This document shows positions 35,122-44,213 of a DNA stretch of 64,000 nucleotides, one piece after another. Source of the DNA: Brotonthovivens ammoniilytica. Its GTDB lineage: Bacteria; Bacillota; Clostridia; Lachnospirales; Lachnospiraceae. How positions within the stretch are numbered: position 1 is the stretch's first letter; every line of letters begins with the position of its first letter. Below the pieces are notes generated by a model, which was given only the letters and a program-made list of their open reading frames with translations, was not told the origin of the DNA and ran no database searches. The position numbers were made by a program, and so were the translations under genes. The stretch is from NCBI RefSeq assembly GCF_025566885.1, contig NZ_JAOQJQ010000003.1, forward strand, positions 124,001 to 188,000, read 5' to 3'.

Positions 35122-35251
35122 GATTTGTAAAACAAACATGGAAATAGTAAAAGGGATGTAACAGATAAAAAAAAGACTACAAATAGAGACAAATAAAAAA
35201 TTTCTGATAAAATAGAAATATATAGGACAGATTTTTGAAAGGAGAAGGAAA

Positions 35252-36682
35252 ATGGAGAAAAAACTGTCATATTTAAACCTGCCTGCTGAACATGTGCTGG
35301 AGATTATAACTTTTGTGCTGGACCAGCTGGATGAAAAAATACTGATTATTGATAAGGAGGGGGATTTTAGATACTATAATCAAAAATATCTGGATTATTA
35401 CGGAGAGCTGTGGCAGGACAGCAAAGATATATCGGCAGATCAGATTTTTGATCAGAATTTGTTTTCATTAAAAACTAAAGATGCAGAAATTTTAGCTGAA
35501 TTTATAAAATCTCATGAAAATATTGAGAAGCTGTTTAATGCACCGGATGTAAAAAGTGAACATGATGTATTTACTGATATTGTGCCGATCTTTTTAAAAG
35601 ATGAGTTTTGGGGAATTTTGATTGTAGAGCATGATTCGAAACTGATTACATCACTGAACAATCAGCTGAATTACTACAAATCTTTGAGTATGAATTTAAA
35701 ACAGCAGCTAAACAGTAAAAATGAACTGCCGTCATCTTTTCATCATGTAATCGGAGATTCGGTCCAGATGTTAAGAGTCCTAAACTTATGCGCCCATGTG
35801 GCTCCCACCCAGAGTTCCGTCTGTCTGCTGGGAGAGAGCGGCACTGGCAAAGAGGTGCTGGCAGAAGCCATTCATTTAAGCTCCGTGAATGTGGATGGTC
35901 CTATGATCAAGGTGAACTGCGCGGCAATACCGGAGTCGTTAATGGAGAGTGAACTGTTTGGATATGAAAAAGGGGCATTTACAGGGGCAAGTCCTCAGGG
36001 ACGTGCAGGGAAATTTGAACTGGCCAGCGGCGGAACGCTGTTTTTAGATGAGATTGGGGAGATGCCTCTTCCCATGCAGGCTAAACTGCTGCGGGTCATA
36101 CAGGAAAAGGAAATCACAAGAGTGGGCGGCTCAAAAACCATTAAGCTGAATTTCCGTCTGATTACGGCTACCAACCGGGATCTGGAAAATATGGTGGAAG
36201 AAGGTACCTTTCGGGAGGATCTTTATTACAGAATCTGTGTGATTCCAATACATATTCCGCCTCTTCGGGAGAGAAAGGATGATATACCGCTGCTGGCAAA
36301 TCAGTTTTTGGATTCCCTTTGTTCTAATACAAATGATATGCGCTGTTTCTCTGACGAAGTTTTGGAACAGTTTATGAATTACAAATGGCCGGGGAATATC
36401 AGAGAACTGAAAAATTGTGTGGAACGGATGGCCATTCTCTGTCCGGATACCTGTATTGGAGAGGAATATCTTCCACTGCAGATTACAAAATCCGGAATGC
36501 CCAAGAAATCTGATTCAGAAAAGAACCGGTATAATCTTCACGTAATTACGGAAAAGATGGAAAGAGAGACCATAAAAAATGTACTTGAAATTGTAAATGG
36601 CAATAAATCCAAAGCCATTGAACTTCTTGGGATATCCAAGCGGAATTTTTATATGAAACTGGAGAAATACGGGTTAAAATAA
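35252..36682 (+). CDS. Sigma-54-dependent activator with PAS-like sensor domain
   Basis: A 476-residue bacterial enhancer-binding protein. Residues 15-135 form a PAS-like sensor (IDKEGDFRYYNQKYLDYYG). The AAA+ domain has Walker A GESGTGKE at 194-201, the sigma-54 contact loop GAFTGA at 241-246, and GGTLFLDEIGEMP as Walker B. A Fis-type helix-turn-helix ends the protein (NKSKAIELLGISKRNFYMKL). It activates RNA polymerase carrying sigma-54. Six -24/-12 promoters within 20 kb are its obvious targets, and AcoR-type proteins play the same role in acetoin operons. The inducer is unknown. AAAGGAGAAGG precedes the ATG. Confidence 0.93.
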   Translation: MEKKLSYLNLPAEHVLEIITFVLDQLDEKILIIDKEGDFRYYNQKYLDYYGELWQDSKDISADQIFDQNLFSLKTKDAEILAEFIKSHENIEKLFNAPDVKSEHDVFTDIVPIFLKDEFWGILIVEHDSKLITSLNNQLNYYKSLSMNLKQQLNSKNELPSSFHHVIGDSVQMLRVLNLCAHVAPTQSSVCLLGESGTGKEVLAEAIHLSSVNVDGPMIKVNCAAIPESLMESELFGYEKGAFTGASPQGRAGKFELASGGTLFLDEIGEMPLPMQAKLLRVIQEKEITRVGGSKTIKLNFRLITATNRDLENMVEEGTFREDLYYRICVIPIHIPPLRERKDDIPLLANQFLDSLCSNTNDMRCFSDEVLEQFMNYKWPGNIRELKNCVERMAILCPDTCIGEEYLPLQITKSGMPKKSDSEKNRYNLHVITEKMERETIKNVLEIVNGNKSKAIELLGISKRNFYMKLEKYGLK

Positions 36683-36863
36683 ATATTTTATCAGCAGTGT
36701 TTAGAGAAATATCCAGGGCAGCAGCATATTGTTTTGGGACGTAATTGGTATATAAATTATACGGAGTGTATATTTTATTTACAGCTTTTTTATAAACCTT
36801 AAAAGGTCTGTTCCGGATTTTTTGAAAGTAAAGTATATCAGGGACAGAAGATGTAATGGGAAA

Positions 36864-36879
36864 TGGCATATGATTTGCA
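36864..36879 (+). promoter_or_regulatory. Sigma-54 (-24/-12) promoter for lipoate-protein ligase
   Basis: TGGCATATGATTTGCA is a full match to the consensus, 82 bases before the ligase ATG. It argues that an in-frame Met at 36863 is not the start. Confidence 0.83.
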
Positions 36880-36961
36880 GGATATGATTCTGAAAGATTT
36901 ATTTTTAGATGTTACCAGTTATAATTTTACGAACTCTAAGTACGCAGCAGGAGGAATTCAG

Positions 36962-37942
36962 ATGATATTTATACAATCCAACAGCACAAATCCCTATTAT
37001 AATCTTGCTCTTGAGGAATATATGTTTGAACAAATGGACCGTAACAGGGAGTATTTTATGCTCTGGCAGAATGCGAATACCATTGTAGTGGGGAAATATC
37101 AGAATACATTAGAAGAAATTAATCAGTCCTTTGTAGACAAATACGGGCTCCGTGTTGTCAGGCGGCTGTCCGGGGGCGGGGCGGTTTACCATGATCTTGG
37201 AAATCTGAATTTTACTTTTGTGGCAGGAAGCAGGGAGCATCCTGAATTTGACTTTGAAAAGTTTGCACTTCCGGTGGTAGAGACCCTTAAGAAATTTGGG
37301 ATCTGTGCACAGATGAATGGAAGAAATGATATTTCGATTGACGGGAAGAAAATATGCGGCAATTCTCAATATGCCAAAAAAGGCAGGGTGCTGCATCACG
37401 GCTGTATTATGCTGGACTCTAATCTGCAGAATGTTTCAGATGCACTGAATGTAAAAGTGGCAAAGTTTGAATCAAAAAGTGTAAAGTCTGTGCGGGCCAG
37501 GGTAACTACCATTAATACTTATGCGAAAACGCCAATATCCATGGAGGCATTTAAACAGGCCCTGATACAGGAGGTATTTTGTTCCTGCGGGTTAGAGGTG
37601 TATCATTTTTCCCCTGAACAGGAAAAGGAAATTGAAAGGCTTCAGAAAGAAAAGTATGAAACCTGGGACTGGAATTACGGAAGAAATCCTCTCTGTAATA
37701 TGAAAAGAGAGCTGAAATTTTCAGGGGGACTTCTGACTGCACAGATGCAGATTGAACACGGCGTGATAGAGCAGATTAAATTTTTCGGAGACTTTTTTGG
37801 AAATGGAGAGATCTGGGAGCTGGAAAAGAAACTGACAGGTCTGCGTACAGACGAATATTTGAAAGATCATGTGGAAAAAATGAATGTGGGATATTATATT
37901 CATGGGATTACGGAAGAAGAATTATGTAGACTGCTGAAGTAG
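36962..37942 (+). CDS. lplA: Lipoate-protein ligase
   Basis: A 326-residue ligase with the lipoate-binding motif RRLSGGGAVYHDLGNLNF, the segment GRNDISIDGKKICGNSQY containing the expected active Lys, and a C-terminal accessory domain. It activates free lipoate with ATP and attaches it to lipoyl lysines. Placed under its own sigma-54 promoter beside the dehydrogenase cluster, it is probably dedicated to loading the free lipoyl protein. The ATG at 36962 has GGAGG seven bases upstream. The terminator at 38005 follows. Confidence 0.92.
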   Translation: MIFIQSNSTNPYYNLALEEYMFEQMDRNREYFMLWQNANTIVVGKYQNTLEEINQSFVDKYGLRVVRRLSGGGAVYHDLGNLNFTFVAGSREHPEFDFEKFALPVVETLKKFGICAQMNGRNDISIDGKKICGNSQYAKKGRVLHHGCIMLDSNLQNVSDALNVKVAKFESKSVKSVRARVTTINTYAKTPISMEAFKQALIQEVFCSCGLEVYHFSPEQEKEIERLQKEKYETWDWNYGRNPLCNMKRELKFSGGLLTAQMQIEHGVIEQIKFFGDFFGNGEIWELEKKLTGLRTDEYLKDHVEKMNVGYYIHGITEEELCRLLK

Positions 37943-38004
37943 GAAAATGTATAGAGAAAAAATACAGCCGTGTCATTAAGTGCGAAAGCAAGTAAAAAAC
38001 CTCT

Positions 38005-38037
38005 GTGAAGCCCGTAAAATCAGGGCTTCACAAATTT
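38005..38037 (+). terminator. Rho-independent terminator after lplA
   Basis: GTGAAGCCC (38005-38013) pairs with GGGCTTCAC (38023-38031), followed by AAATTTTT. Confidence 0.82.
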
Positions 38038-38047
38038 TTACAATAAA

Positions 38048-38074
38048 TTAGCACTCAACACTTGACAGTGCTAA
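38048..38074. promoter_or_regulatory. CIRCE element (HrcA operator)
   Basis: TTAGCACTC-N9-CAGTGCTAA differs from the canonical inverted repeat only at the first base of the right arm (C for G). It lies 86 bases before clpB and implies HrcA-controlled heat-shock expression. Confidence 0.88.
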
Positions 38075-38160
38075 CAAAAGGTGATATAACGTGTTTATGG
38101 AAAAGTGTTATATATAAAATAGAACAAACAAGAATATATTCCTGAAAGGAGGAATGTTTT

Positions 38161-40743
38161 ATGAATATTCAGAAATTCACACAGAAATCAATGGAAGCAA
38201 TCAGTGACTGCGAAAAGCTTGCGTATGAATACGGCAATCAGGAAATTGAGCAGGAGCATCTGCTGATGGCCCTGGTGCGTCAGAGTGAAGGATTGATCTT
38301 AAAGCTCATTGAAAAGATGGAAATTAATAAAGAACATTTTATCAATAATGTTCAGAAACATTTGGAACAGCGGGTAAAAGTATCCGGAGGCCAGGTTTAT
38401 GTGGGCCAGCATTTGAATAAAGTACTGATCAGTGCCGAGGATGAGGCGAAACAGATGGGAGACGAATATGTCTCTGTAGAGCATTTGTTCCTGGCTTTGC
38501 TGAAATATCCAAATGCAGCCGTAAAAGAGATTTTTAAGGAATACGGTATTACAAGGGAACGGTTTTTGCAGGTGCTTTCCACTGTAAGAGGAAATCAGAG
38601 AGTAACGTCAGATAATCCGGAGGCTACTTATGATACTCTGGAAAAATACGGTTATGATATGGTAGAACGGGCCAGAGAACAAAAGCTTGATCCGGTAATT
38701 GGACGTGACAGTGAGATTCGTAATGTCATCCGGATTCTGTCAAGAAAAACGAAAAACAATCCGGTTTTAATCGGTGAACCCGGAGTTGGTAAAACTGCTG
38801 TAGTAGAAGGCCTGGCACAGCGTATTGTCAGAGGAGACGTACCGGAAGGACTGAAAGACAAAAAACTTTTCGCTCTGGATATGGGAGCTTTGGTTGCAGG
38901 AGCAAAATACCGGGGTGAGTTTGAAGAGCGTCTGAAAGCGGTTCTGGATGAAGTGAAAAAAAGCGAAGGCAAAATTATTCTGTTTATTGATGAGCTGCAT
39001 ACCATTGTAGGTGCAGGTAAGTCTGACGGAGCTATGGATGCCGGCAACATGTTAAAACCTATGCTGGCCCGGGGCGAGCTTCATTGTATCGGGGCGACGA
39101 CTCTGGATGAATACCGTGAATATATTGAAAAGGATGCTGCTTTAGAGCGGCGTTTTCAGCCGGTTATGGTTGACGAGCCGACGGTTGAGGATACCATTTC
39201 CATTCTCCGCGGCCTGAAGGAACGTTATGAAGTATTCCATGGAGTAAAAATTACAGACGGAGCGCTGGTATCAGCTGCTGAACTGTCCAATCGTTATATT
39301 TCTGACCGTTTCCTGCCGGATAAGGCTATTGATCTGGTGGATGAAGCCTGTGCGCTGATTAAAACGGAACTGGATTCTATGCCTACAGAGCTGGATGAAT
39401 TAAACCGCCGGGTAATGCAGATGGAAATTGAAGAGACTGCTTTAAAGAAAGAAGAGGATAAGCTCAGCAAAGACCGTCTGGAAAATCTGCAGAAAGAGCT
39501 TGCAGAACTGAAAAATGAATTTCAGACAAAAAAGGCTCAGTGGGATAATGAGAAAAAAGCCGTTGAGCGGGTGCAGAAGCTTAGAGAAGAACTGGAAGCA
39601 TTAAATAAAGAAATCCAGCTGGCACAGCAGAATTATGATCTGAACAAAGCTGCGGAACTTCAGTATGGGAAAAAACCTCAGCTGGAAAAACAGCTGGAAG
39701 CAGAAGAAGAGATCGTAAAAGCAAAAGATATGTCTCTGGTTCATGAAGCTGTCAGCGATGAGGAAATTGCAAGAATTGTTTCCAGATGGACCGGCATTCC
39801 AGTTGCGAAACTTACGGAGAGTGAGCGAAATAAAACACTTCATCTGGACGAGGAACTGCATAAACGTGTGGTTGGTCAGGACGAAGGCGTTACGAAAGTA
39901 ACAGAGGCAATTATCCGCTCCAAAGCAGGGATTAAGGACCCAAGCAAGCCCATTGGTTCTTTCTTATTCCTGGGACCTACCGGTGTCGGTAAAACAGAGT
40001 TAGCCAAAGCTCTTGCCGCAAGTCTTTTTGACGATGAGAGCAATATGGTCCGGCTGGATATGAGTGAGTACATGGAGAAATATTCGGTATCCCGTCTTAT
40101 CGGAGCGCCTCCGGGATATGTAGGATATGACGAAGGCGGCCAGCTGACAGAAGCAGTCCGCAGAAAACCATATTCCGTTGTACTGTTTGATGAGGTGGAA
40201 AAGGCCCATCCCGATGTCTTTAATGTACTGCTGCAGGTATTAGACGACGGACGGATTACTGATTCTCAGGGGCGTACCGTTGATTTTAAAAATACCATTA
40301 TTATTATGACTTCAAACCTTGGATCTGCTCATCTTCTGGAAGGAATTAACGAACAGGGTGATATTAGTCCCCAGTGTGAGCAGCAGGTACTAAATGAGTT
40401 AAGAGGAAATTTCAGACCGGAGTTTTTAAACCGTTTAGATGAGATCATTCTGTTTAAGCCGCTGACCAAAGATAATATTGGCCACATTATTGGTTTGTTA
40501 ATGAATGAATTAAATAACCGTTTAAAAGAGCGTGAGATTTCAGTAGAACTGAGTTCTAAGGCAGAGCAGTTTATTGTAGATCACGGGTATGATCCGGTTT
40601 ATGGTGCGAGACCTTTGAAACGGTTTTTACAAAAACATGTTGAAACGTTGTCTGCAAAATTGATACTTTCTGATGCTGTACGGGCAGGAGATATTATTTT
40701 AATTGATCTGGTAAATGATAAACTGGAAGCAAGGGTAAAATAA
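38161..40743 (+). CDS. clpB: ATP-dependent disaggregase ClpB
   Basis: An 860-residue Hsp100 chaperone. It has an N-terminal Clp_N domain (1-145), a first AAA+ domain with GEPGVGKT, a middle coiled-coil region (about 405-525) that distinguishes ClpB from ClpC, a second AAA+ domain with GPTGVGKT and a C-terminal D2-small domain. With DnaK it dissolves protein aggregates. AAAGGAGG precedes the ATG. The CIRCE element upstream indicates HrcA repression. The terminator lies at 40823. Confidence 0.97.
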   Translation: MNIQKFTQKSMEAISDCEKLAYEYGNQEIEQEHLLMALVRQSEGLILKLIEKMEINKEHFINNVQKHLEQRVKVSGGQVYVGQHLNKVLISAEDEAKQMGDEYVSVEHLFLALLKYPNAAVKEIFKEYGITRERFLQVLSTVRGNQRVTSDNPEATYDTLEKYGYDMVERAREQKLDPVIGRDSEIRNVIRILSRKTKNNPVLIGEPGVGKTAVVEGLAQRIVRGDVPEGLKDKKLFALDMGALVAGAKYRGEFEERLKAVLDEVKKSEGKIILFIDELHTIVGAGKSDGAMDAGNMLKPMLARGELHCIGATTLDEYREYIEKDAALERRFQPVMVDEPTVEDTISILRGLKERYEVFHGVKITDGALVSAAELSNRYISDRFLPDKAIDLVDEACALIKTELDSMPTELDELNRRVMQMEIEETALKKEEDKLSKDRLENLQKELAELKNEFQTKKAQWDNEKKAVERVQKLREELEALNKEIQLAQQNYDLNKAAELQYGKKPQLEKQLEAEEEIVKAKDMSLVHEAVSDEEIARIVSRWTGIPVAKLTESERNKTLHLDEELHKRVVGQDEGVTKVTEAIIRSKAGIKDPSKPIGSFLFLGPTGVGKTELAKALAASLFDDESNMVRLDMSEYMEKYSVSRLIGAPPGYVGYDEGGQLTEAVRRKPYSVVLFDEVEKAHPDVFNVLLQVLDDGRITDSQGRTVDFKNTIIIMTSNLGSAHLLEGINEQGDISPQCEQQVLNELRGNFRPEFLNRLDEIILFKPLTKDNIGHIIGLLMNELNNRLKEREISVELSSKAEQFIVDHGYDPVYGARPLKRFLQKHVETLSAKLILSDAVRAGDIILIDLVNDKLEARVK

Positions 40744-40822
40744 AAAATAATTTTTTCTGACTGCCTTGATGAGATAGACTTTTTTGGGCAAAACCGGAAA
40801 AGCAGCTGCAGTATGATTAATA

Positions 40823-40859
40823 AGGGCGAAAGGCTGATATTTAAGCTTTTCGCTCTTTG
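40823..40859 (+). terminator. Terminator after clpB
   Basis: AGGGCGAAAGGCT (40823-40835) pairs with AGCTTTTCGCTCT (40844-40856) through two G-U pairs, followed by TTT. Confidence 0.7.
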
Positions 40860-40901
40860 GCGTCTGTGCTATAATGCAAAAAACAGCAGGAGGATTCTAA
40901 G

Positions 40902-41819
40902 ATGCATAACGTTGATATCCGCAATGTCAGTCTTGGACAGATTCATTATTTTATAAAAGTGGCAGAGTATGGAAATATTACCAAAGCGGCAGAATATTTT
41001 AATCTGACCCAGCCAACGCTGAGTAAAAAGATTATGAGTCTGGAGGAGCAGCTGGATCTGCAGGTATTTATCCGGGGGAAAAAATCCATTACATTAACGC
41101 CGGCAGGAAAATTTCTGTATGAACAATGGAGAAATCAGATAGATCAGATTGAAGAGGATATACAGCATGCCCATATTCTGCAGCAGGGATACTCCAAACG
41201 AATTGTTGTTGCCTGTCTGGATTCCTTTCGGCCGGAAGCTTTTTTACTGCCTGCAGTGGAGCATTTTAAGAGGAATTATAAAGACGTTATGATACGTTTA
41301 GAATCGGATGCAGCCCAGGATATCCGGGAAATGCTGATTCACGGGGAAGTGGATGTGATTTTTTCTGTACTTTATGATTTCCAGGAGAAAGAAATGACAC
41401 ATATCGGATGGAAAAAGCTGGGGAAATGCCCCCATGCTGTCTGTATGAATCAAACAAATCCGCTGGCTCAAAAAGAGGTGCTGGCGATTGAAGATTTAAA
41501 GCAGTCTGACTTTGTCTGCATTTCTCCGATGCAGCTGCCGGAATATGTCAAAGAGCTGCATCGGGTATGCAGTGTGGGAGGGTTTGCTCCTAATATTACA
41601 AATTATGTGTCTTCTGCCAATTCCCTGACATTAAATCTTATGGCCCCAAATGACATTTTTTTATGTGATCAGTACTATGCGGATATGAAGTCAGAAGATC
41701 ATTGTCTGGTTCCTATTAAAAATACAGAGAGCGGGTATATTATGGCCTGGCGGGAAGATACGGACAATATTTATATCCGGAAATTTGTAGATTTGTCTTT
41801 GGAATTTCTGGGAAAATAA
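40902..41819 (+). CDS. LysR-family transcriptional regulator
   Basis: A 305-residue LysR-type regulator with the N-terminal winged helix: IHYFIKVAEYGNITKAAEYF, then LTQPTLSKKIMSLEEQL. The rest is a periplasmic-binding-like effector domain. The start follows AGGAGG. The next gene on the same strand, 200 bases on, is an MFS transporter, which it most likely controls. Another LysR/MFS pair lies at 51006-53472. Confidence 0.9.
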   Translation: MHNVDIRNVSLGQIHYFIKVAEYGNITKAAEYFNLTQPTLSKKIMSLEEQLDLQVFIRGKKSITLTPAGKFLYEQWRNQIDQIEEDIQHAHILQQGYSKRIVVACLDSFRPEAFLLPAVEHFKRNYKDVMIRLESDAAQDIREMLIHGEVDVIFSVLYDFQEKEMTHIGWKKLGKCPHAVCMNQTNPLAQKEVLAIEDLKQSDFVCISPMQLPEYVKELHRVCSVGGFAPNITNYVSSANSLTLNLMAPNDIFLCDQYYADMKSEDHCLVPIKNTESGYIMAWREDTDNIYIRKFVDLSLEFLGK

Positions 41820-42018
41820 AAGTCCGCACTGGGAAGAAAATACCATTCAAAATCGGCATGTATGAATGAATATTTACAATTTCTAAAATTAATATAAAAA
41901 AAATATAATAGAGATATAAAAATTACAGAGTATTTGTACCGGTATTTCCGAAGCAGTGGAGAACGTGAAATGCTCTGTTTTTTTGTACCTATTTTACAAG
42001 TATGAGGAGGTTTTAGGT

Positions 42019-43326
42019 TTGAAACAAAAAAAGAAAAGTGAATTGTTTGGGTTCGGAAAAGGCTGGGGAACAATTGTTTTCTGTCTGTTAATGTTCTGGT
42101 TTTATGCAGGAATGGTTAATGACAGTTCTAACATTGTGGCTCCGGCGGTTGCAGAAAAACTTGGTATTCCTGCAGGAAGTGTTCTTAATATGGGAACGGT
42201 AGCAGCTATGATCGGTGTTATCTTCTTCTTTGTTATGGGAGCGGTGAATCGTAAAATCGGTCCAAGAGTTACCTCGTTTATCTGTTTGATTCTGGCTGGA
42301 GCGGGTTATTTCGGAATGGGTCATGCCAACAGTTTGTTTGTATATGCCTTTTCTCTTTGTGTCTGTACGATTGGGGCCATGAGCGCAGGATATATTGCCG
42401 GCGGTGCTTTTGTAACACAGTGGTTTCCCAAGAAAAAGGGAATTGTCATGGGATATACAACCATGGGACACAATATGGCAACGGGATTTTTTGTGCCGTT
42501 AATTACCTTTCTGGTAGCAAGACTTGGGGTTACTAATGCTGTTGTTATTCCGGCAGTGCTTGTAATTGTACTGGCCCTTGCAGGATTACTGCTGATGCGT
42601 AATACTCCTCAGGAACGTGGAATTAATCCTGATAATGTTTCAGATGAAGAATATCAGAAAGAGTATTTTATCGAGGAGACCGGAAAAGACGGCGGCTGGA
42701 CTGTGAAAAAGCTGTTTCGTTTAAAAGGTTTCTGGATGGTGGCAGTGGCATCCGGCGGATTCCAGTTTGTATCCACTATTATTATTACACAGCTGGTAGT
42801 AAGAAATATGGAACTTGGATTTTCACAGATACAGGCAACTACCATTATGACAGTTCTTGCTTTTGCCGGAATTTTTGGCTCCTGGCTGATTGGCGCAATG
42901 GATCAGAAGCTGGGAACAAAGAAGACTATGATTTTCTTTGGTATCTGGTATGCAGCAGCTCTGTTTATTGAGGTGACAGAAGTAAAGGCCTGTGTATACA
43001 TATTCCTGGTAATGTTTGCGCTGGCTCTGGGAGGATCTGCAAACTTTACAACCTCGCTGCCGGCGGCAGTTTTCGGCCGCCATGGATTTGAAAAGGTAAA
43101 CAGCGTTCTGTTTCCCATTCAGGCGCTGGTATCCTCCCTTGGTTTCTGCGTTAATGGGAATGTGTTAAATGCTACGGGAAGTCTTCGGATGTCTTATGTA
43201 ATAGCTGGTATAGCTTCACTGCTTGTGGTAGTTTTGGTGCTGTTTATTAAAGAGCATCAGTATAACAGAGATTTTATGACAGAGGCAGAGGCGGAAGCAT
43301 TTACAAAAAAACTGGAAAAAATGTAG
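42019..43326 (+). CDS. MFS transporter, LysR-linked, TTG start
   Basis: A 435-residue major facilitator with about 12 helices. The TTG at 42019 is chosen because GAGGAGG lies nine bases upstream, whereas the in-frame ATG at 41956 has no RBS. The second half carries GAMDQKLGTKKTM, closely matching GVLDQKLGTKKAM in the MFS encoded at 52123-53472, so these two are paralogues. The substrate is probably an organic anion, judged from resemblance to OFA-type carriers, but is not proven. Confidence 0.84.
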   Translation: MKQKKKSELFGFGKGWGTIVFCLLMFWFYAGMVNDSSNIVAPAVAEKLGIPAGSVLNMGTVAAMIGVIFFFVMGAVNRKIGPRVTSFICLILAGAGYFGMGHANSLFVYAFSLCVCTIGAMSAGYIAGGAFVTQWFPKKKGIVMGYTTMGHNMATGFFVPLITFLVARLGVTNAVVIPAVLVIVLALAGLLLMRNTPQERGINPDNVSDEEYQKEYFIEETGKDGGWTVKKLFRLKGFWMVAVASGGFQFVSTIIITQLVVRNMELGFSQIQATTIMTVLAFAGIFGSWLIGAMDQKLGTKKTMIFFGIWYAAALFIEVTEVKACVYIFLVMFALALGGSANFTTSLPAAVFGRHGFEKVNSVLFPIQALVSSLGFCVNGNVLNATGSLRMSYVIAGIASLLVVVLVLFIKEHQYNRDFMTEAEAEAFTKKLEKM

Positions 43327-43382
43327 TATTTCAGGAGAGACATTTCATATGATATAAAAACAATATGTTAGAGATCTGTGAA

Positions 43383-44069
43383 ATGAAAAAAGTTATTTTT
43401 TTAGTTTTTGGAATTTTGATAACAGCGGGCAGCTTTTTTCTCTCTTCTCATATCAGTGATCACAGAATTACTGAAAGCTTTTATCAGGCTGAAACAAAAG
43501 AACCCGCGGAACAAATAAAAAAAGTTGCACTTACATTTGATGACGGTCCCAATGAGGAGTATACGCCAAAACTCCTGGACGGGCTGAAAAAACGAAATGT
43601 ACGGGCAACTTTTTTTCTGCTTGGAAAGCAGGTGGAACAATATCCGGAACTGGCAAAGAGAATTTCAGATGAAGGGCATCTTATTGGCTGTCATGCCTAT
43701 GAGCATAAAGATTTAAGCCGCCTTTCCCTGGAGGAGGCATGCAGGCAGATCACAGATACCAATGATCTGTTATATGAAGTAACCGGGCATCGGCCTATGT
43801 TTATGCGGCCGCCCTATGGAAGCTGTCAGGAACAGCTGCCGGAAAAAACAGAAATGATTGAGGTATTATGGGATATTGATACAGTTGACTGGTCTTTGCG
43901 CAATACAGATCAGGTGGTAAAAAACACCTTGAAAAAGGTAGAGGACGGAAGCATCATTTTAATGCATGATGAATTTCAGGAAAGTGTGGATGCAGCGCTG
44001 CAGCTTGTAGATGCCCTGGAAAAAGAGGGGTATCAGCTTGTTACTGTGGAAGAGTTGATTTTAGACTGA
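43383..44069 (+). CDS. Polysaccharide deacetylase (NodB/PgdA-like)
   Basis: A 228-residue exported or membrane-anchored deacetylase. An N-terminal hydrophobic stretch (KKVIFLVFGILITAGSFFL) is followed by the NodB domain: TFDDGP at 51-56 with catalytic D53, metal ligands H104 and H108 in GCHAYEHKD, and RPPYG. It probably deacetylates peptidoglycan or another surface polysaccharide. The ATG at 43383 gives a clean signal sequence; an in-frame ATG at 43365 is also possible. RBS is weak in both cases. Confidence 0.88.
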   Translation: MKKVIFLVFGILITAGSFFLSSHISDHRITESFYQAETKEPAEQIKKVALTFDDGPNEEYTPKLLDGLKKRNVRATFFLLGKQVEQYPELAKRISDEGHLIGCHAYEHKDLSRLSLEEACRQITDTNDLLYEVTGHRPMFMRPPYGSCQEQLPEKTEMIEVLWDIDTVDWSLRNTDQVVKNTLKKVEDGSIILMHDEFQESVDAALQLVDALEKEGYQLVTVEELILD

Positions 44070-44213
44070 AAATCTGTCTGCGTCTGGTCAGAACAGATGA
44101 ACACAAATACCTTTCTGTCTGGGGATTCGTATTGATAAATGAGAAAGGTTTTATTATAATAAAGCAGACAAAACAGTGAGGAATGTATACTGGGAAAACA
44201 GGAGTCACATAGA

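Noticed and set aside
36863..36961. N-terminal extension of lipoate-protein ligase from a Met at 36863
   Set aside because: It would overlap the sigma-54 promoter, lacks an RBS, and is absent from the family; ATG 36962 has GGAGG.
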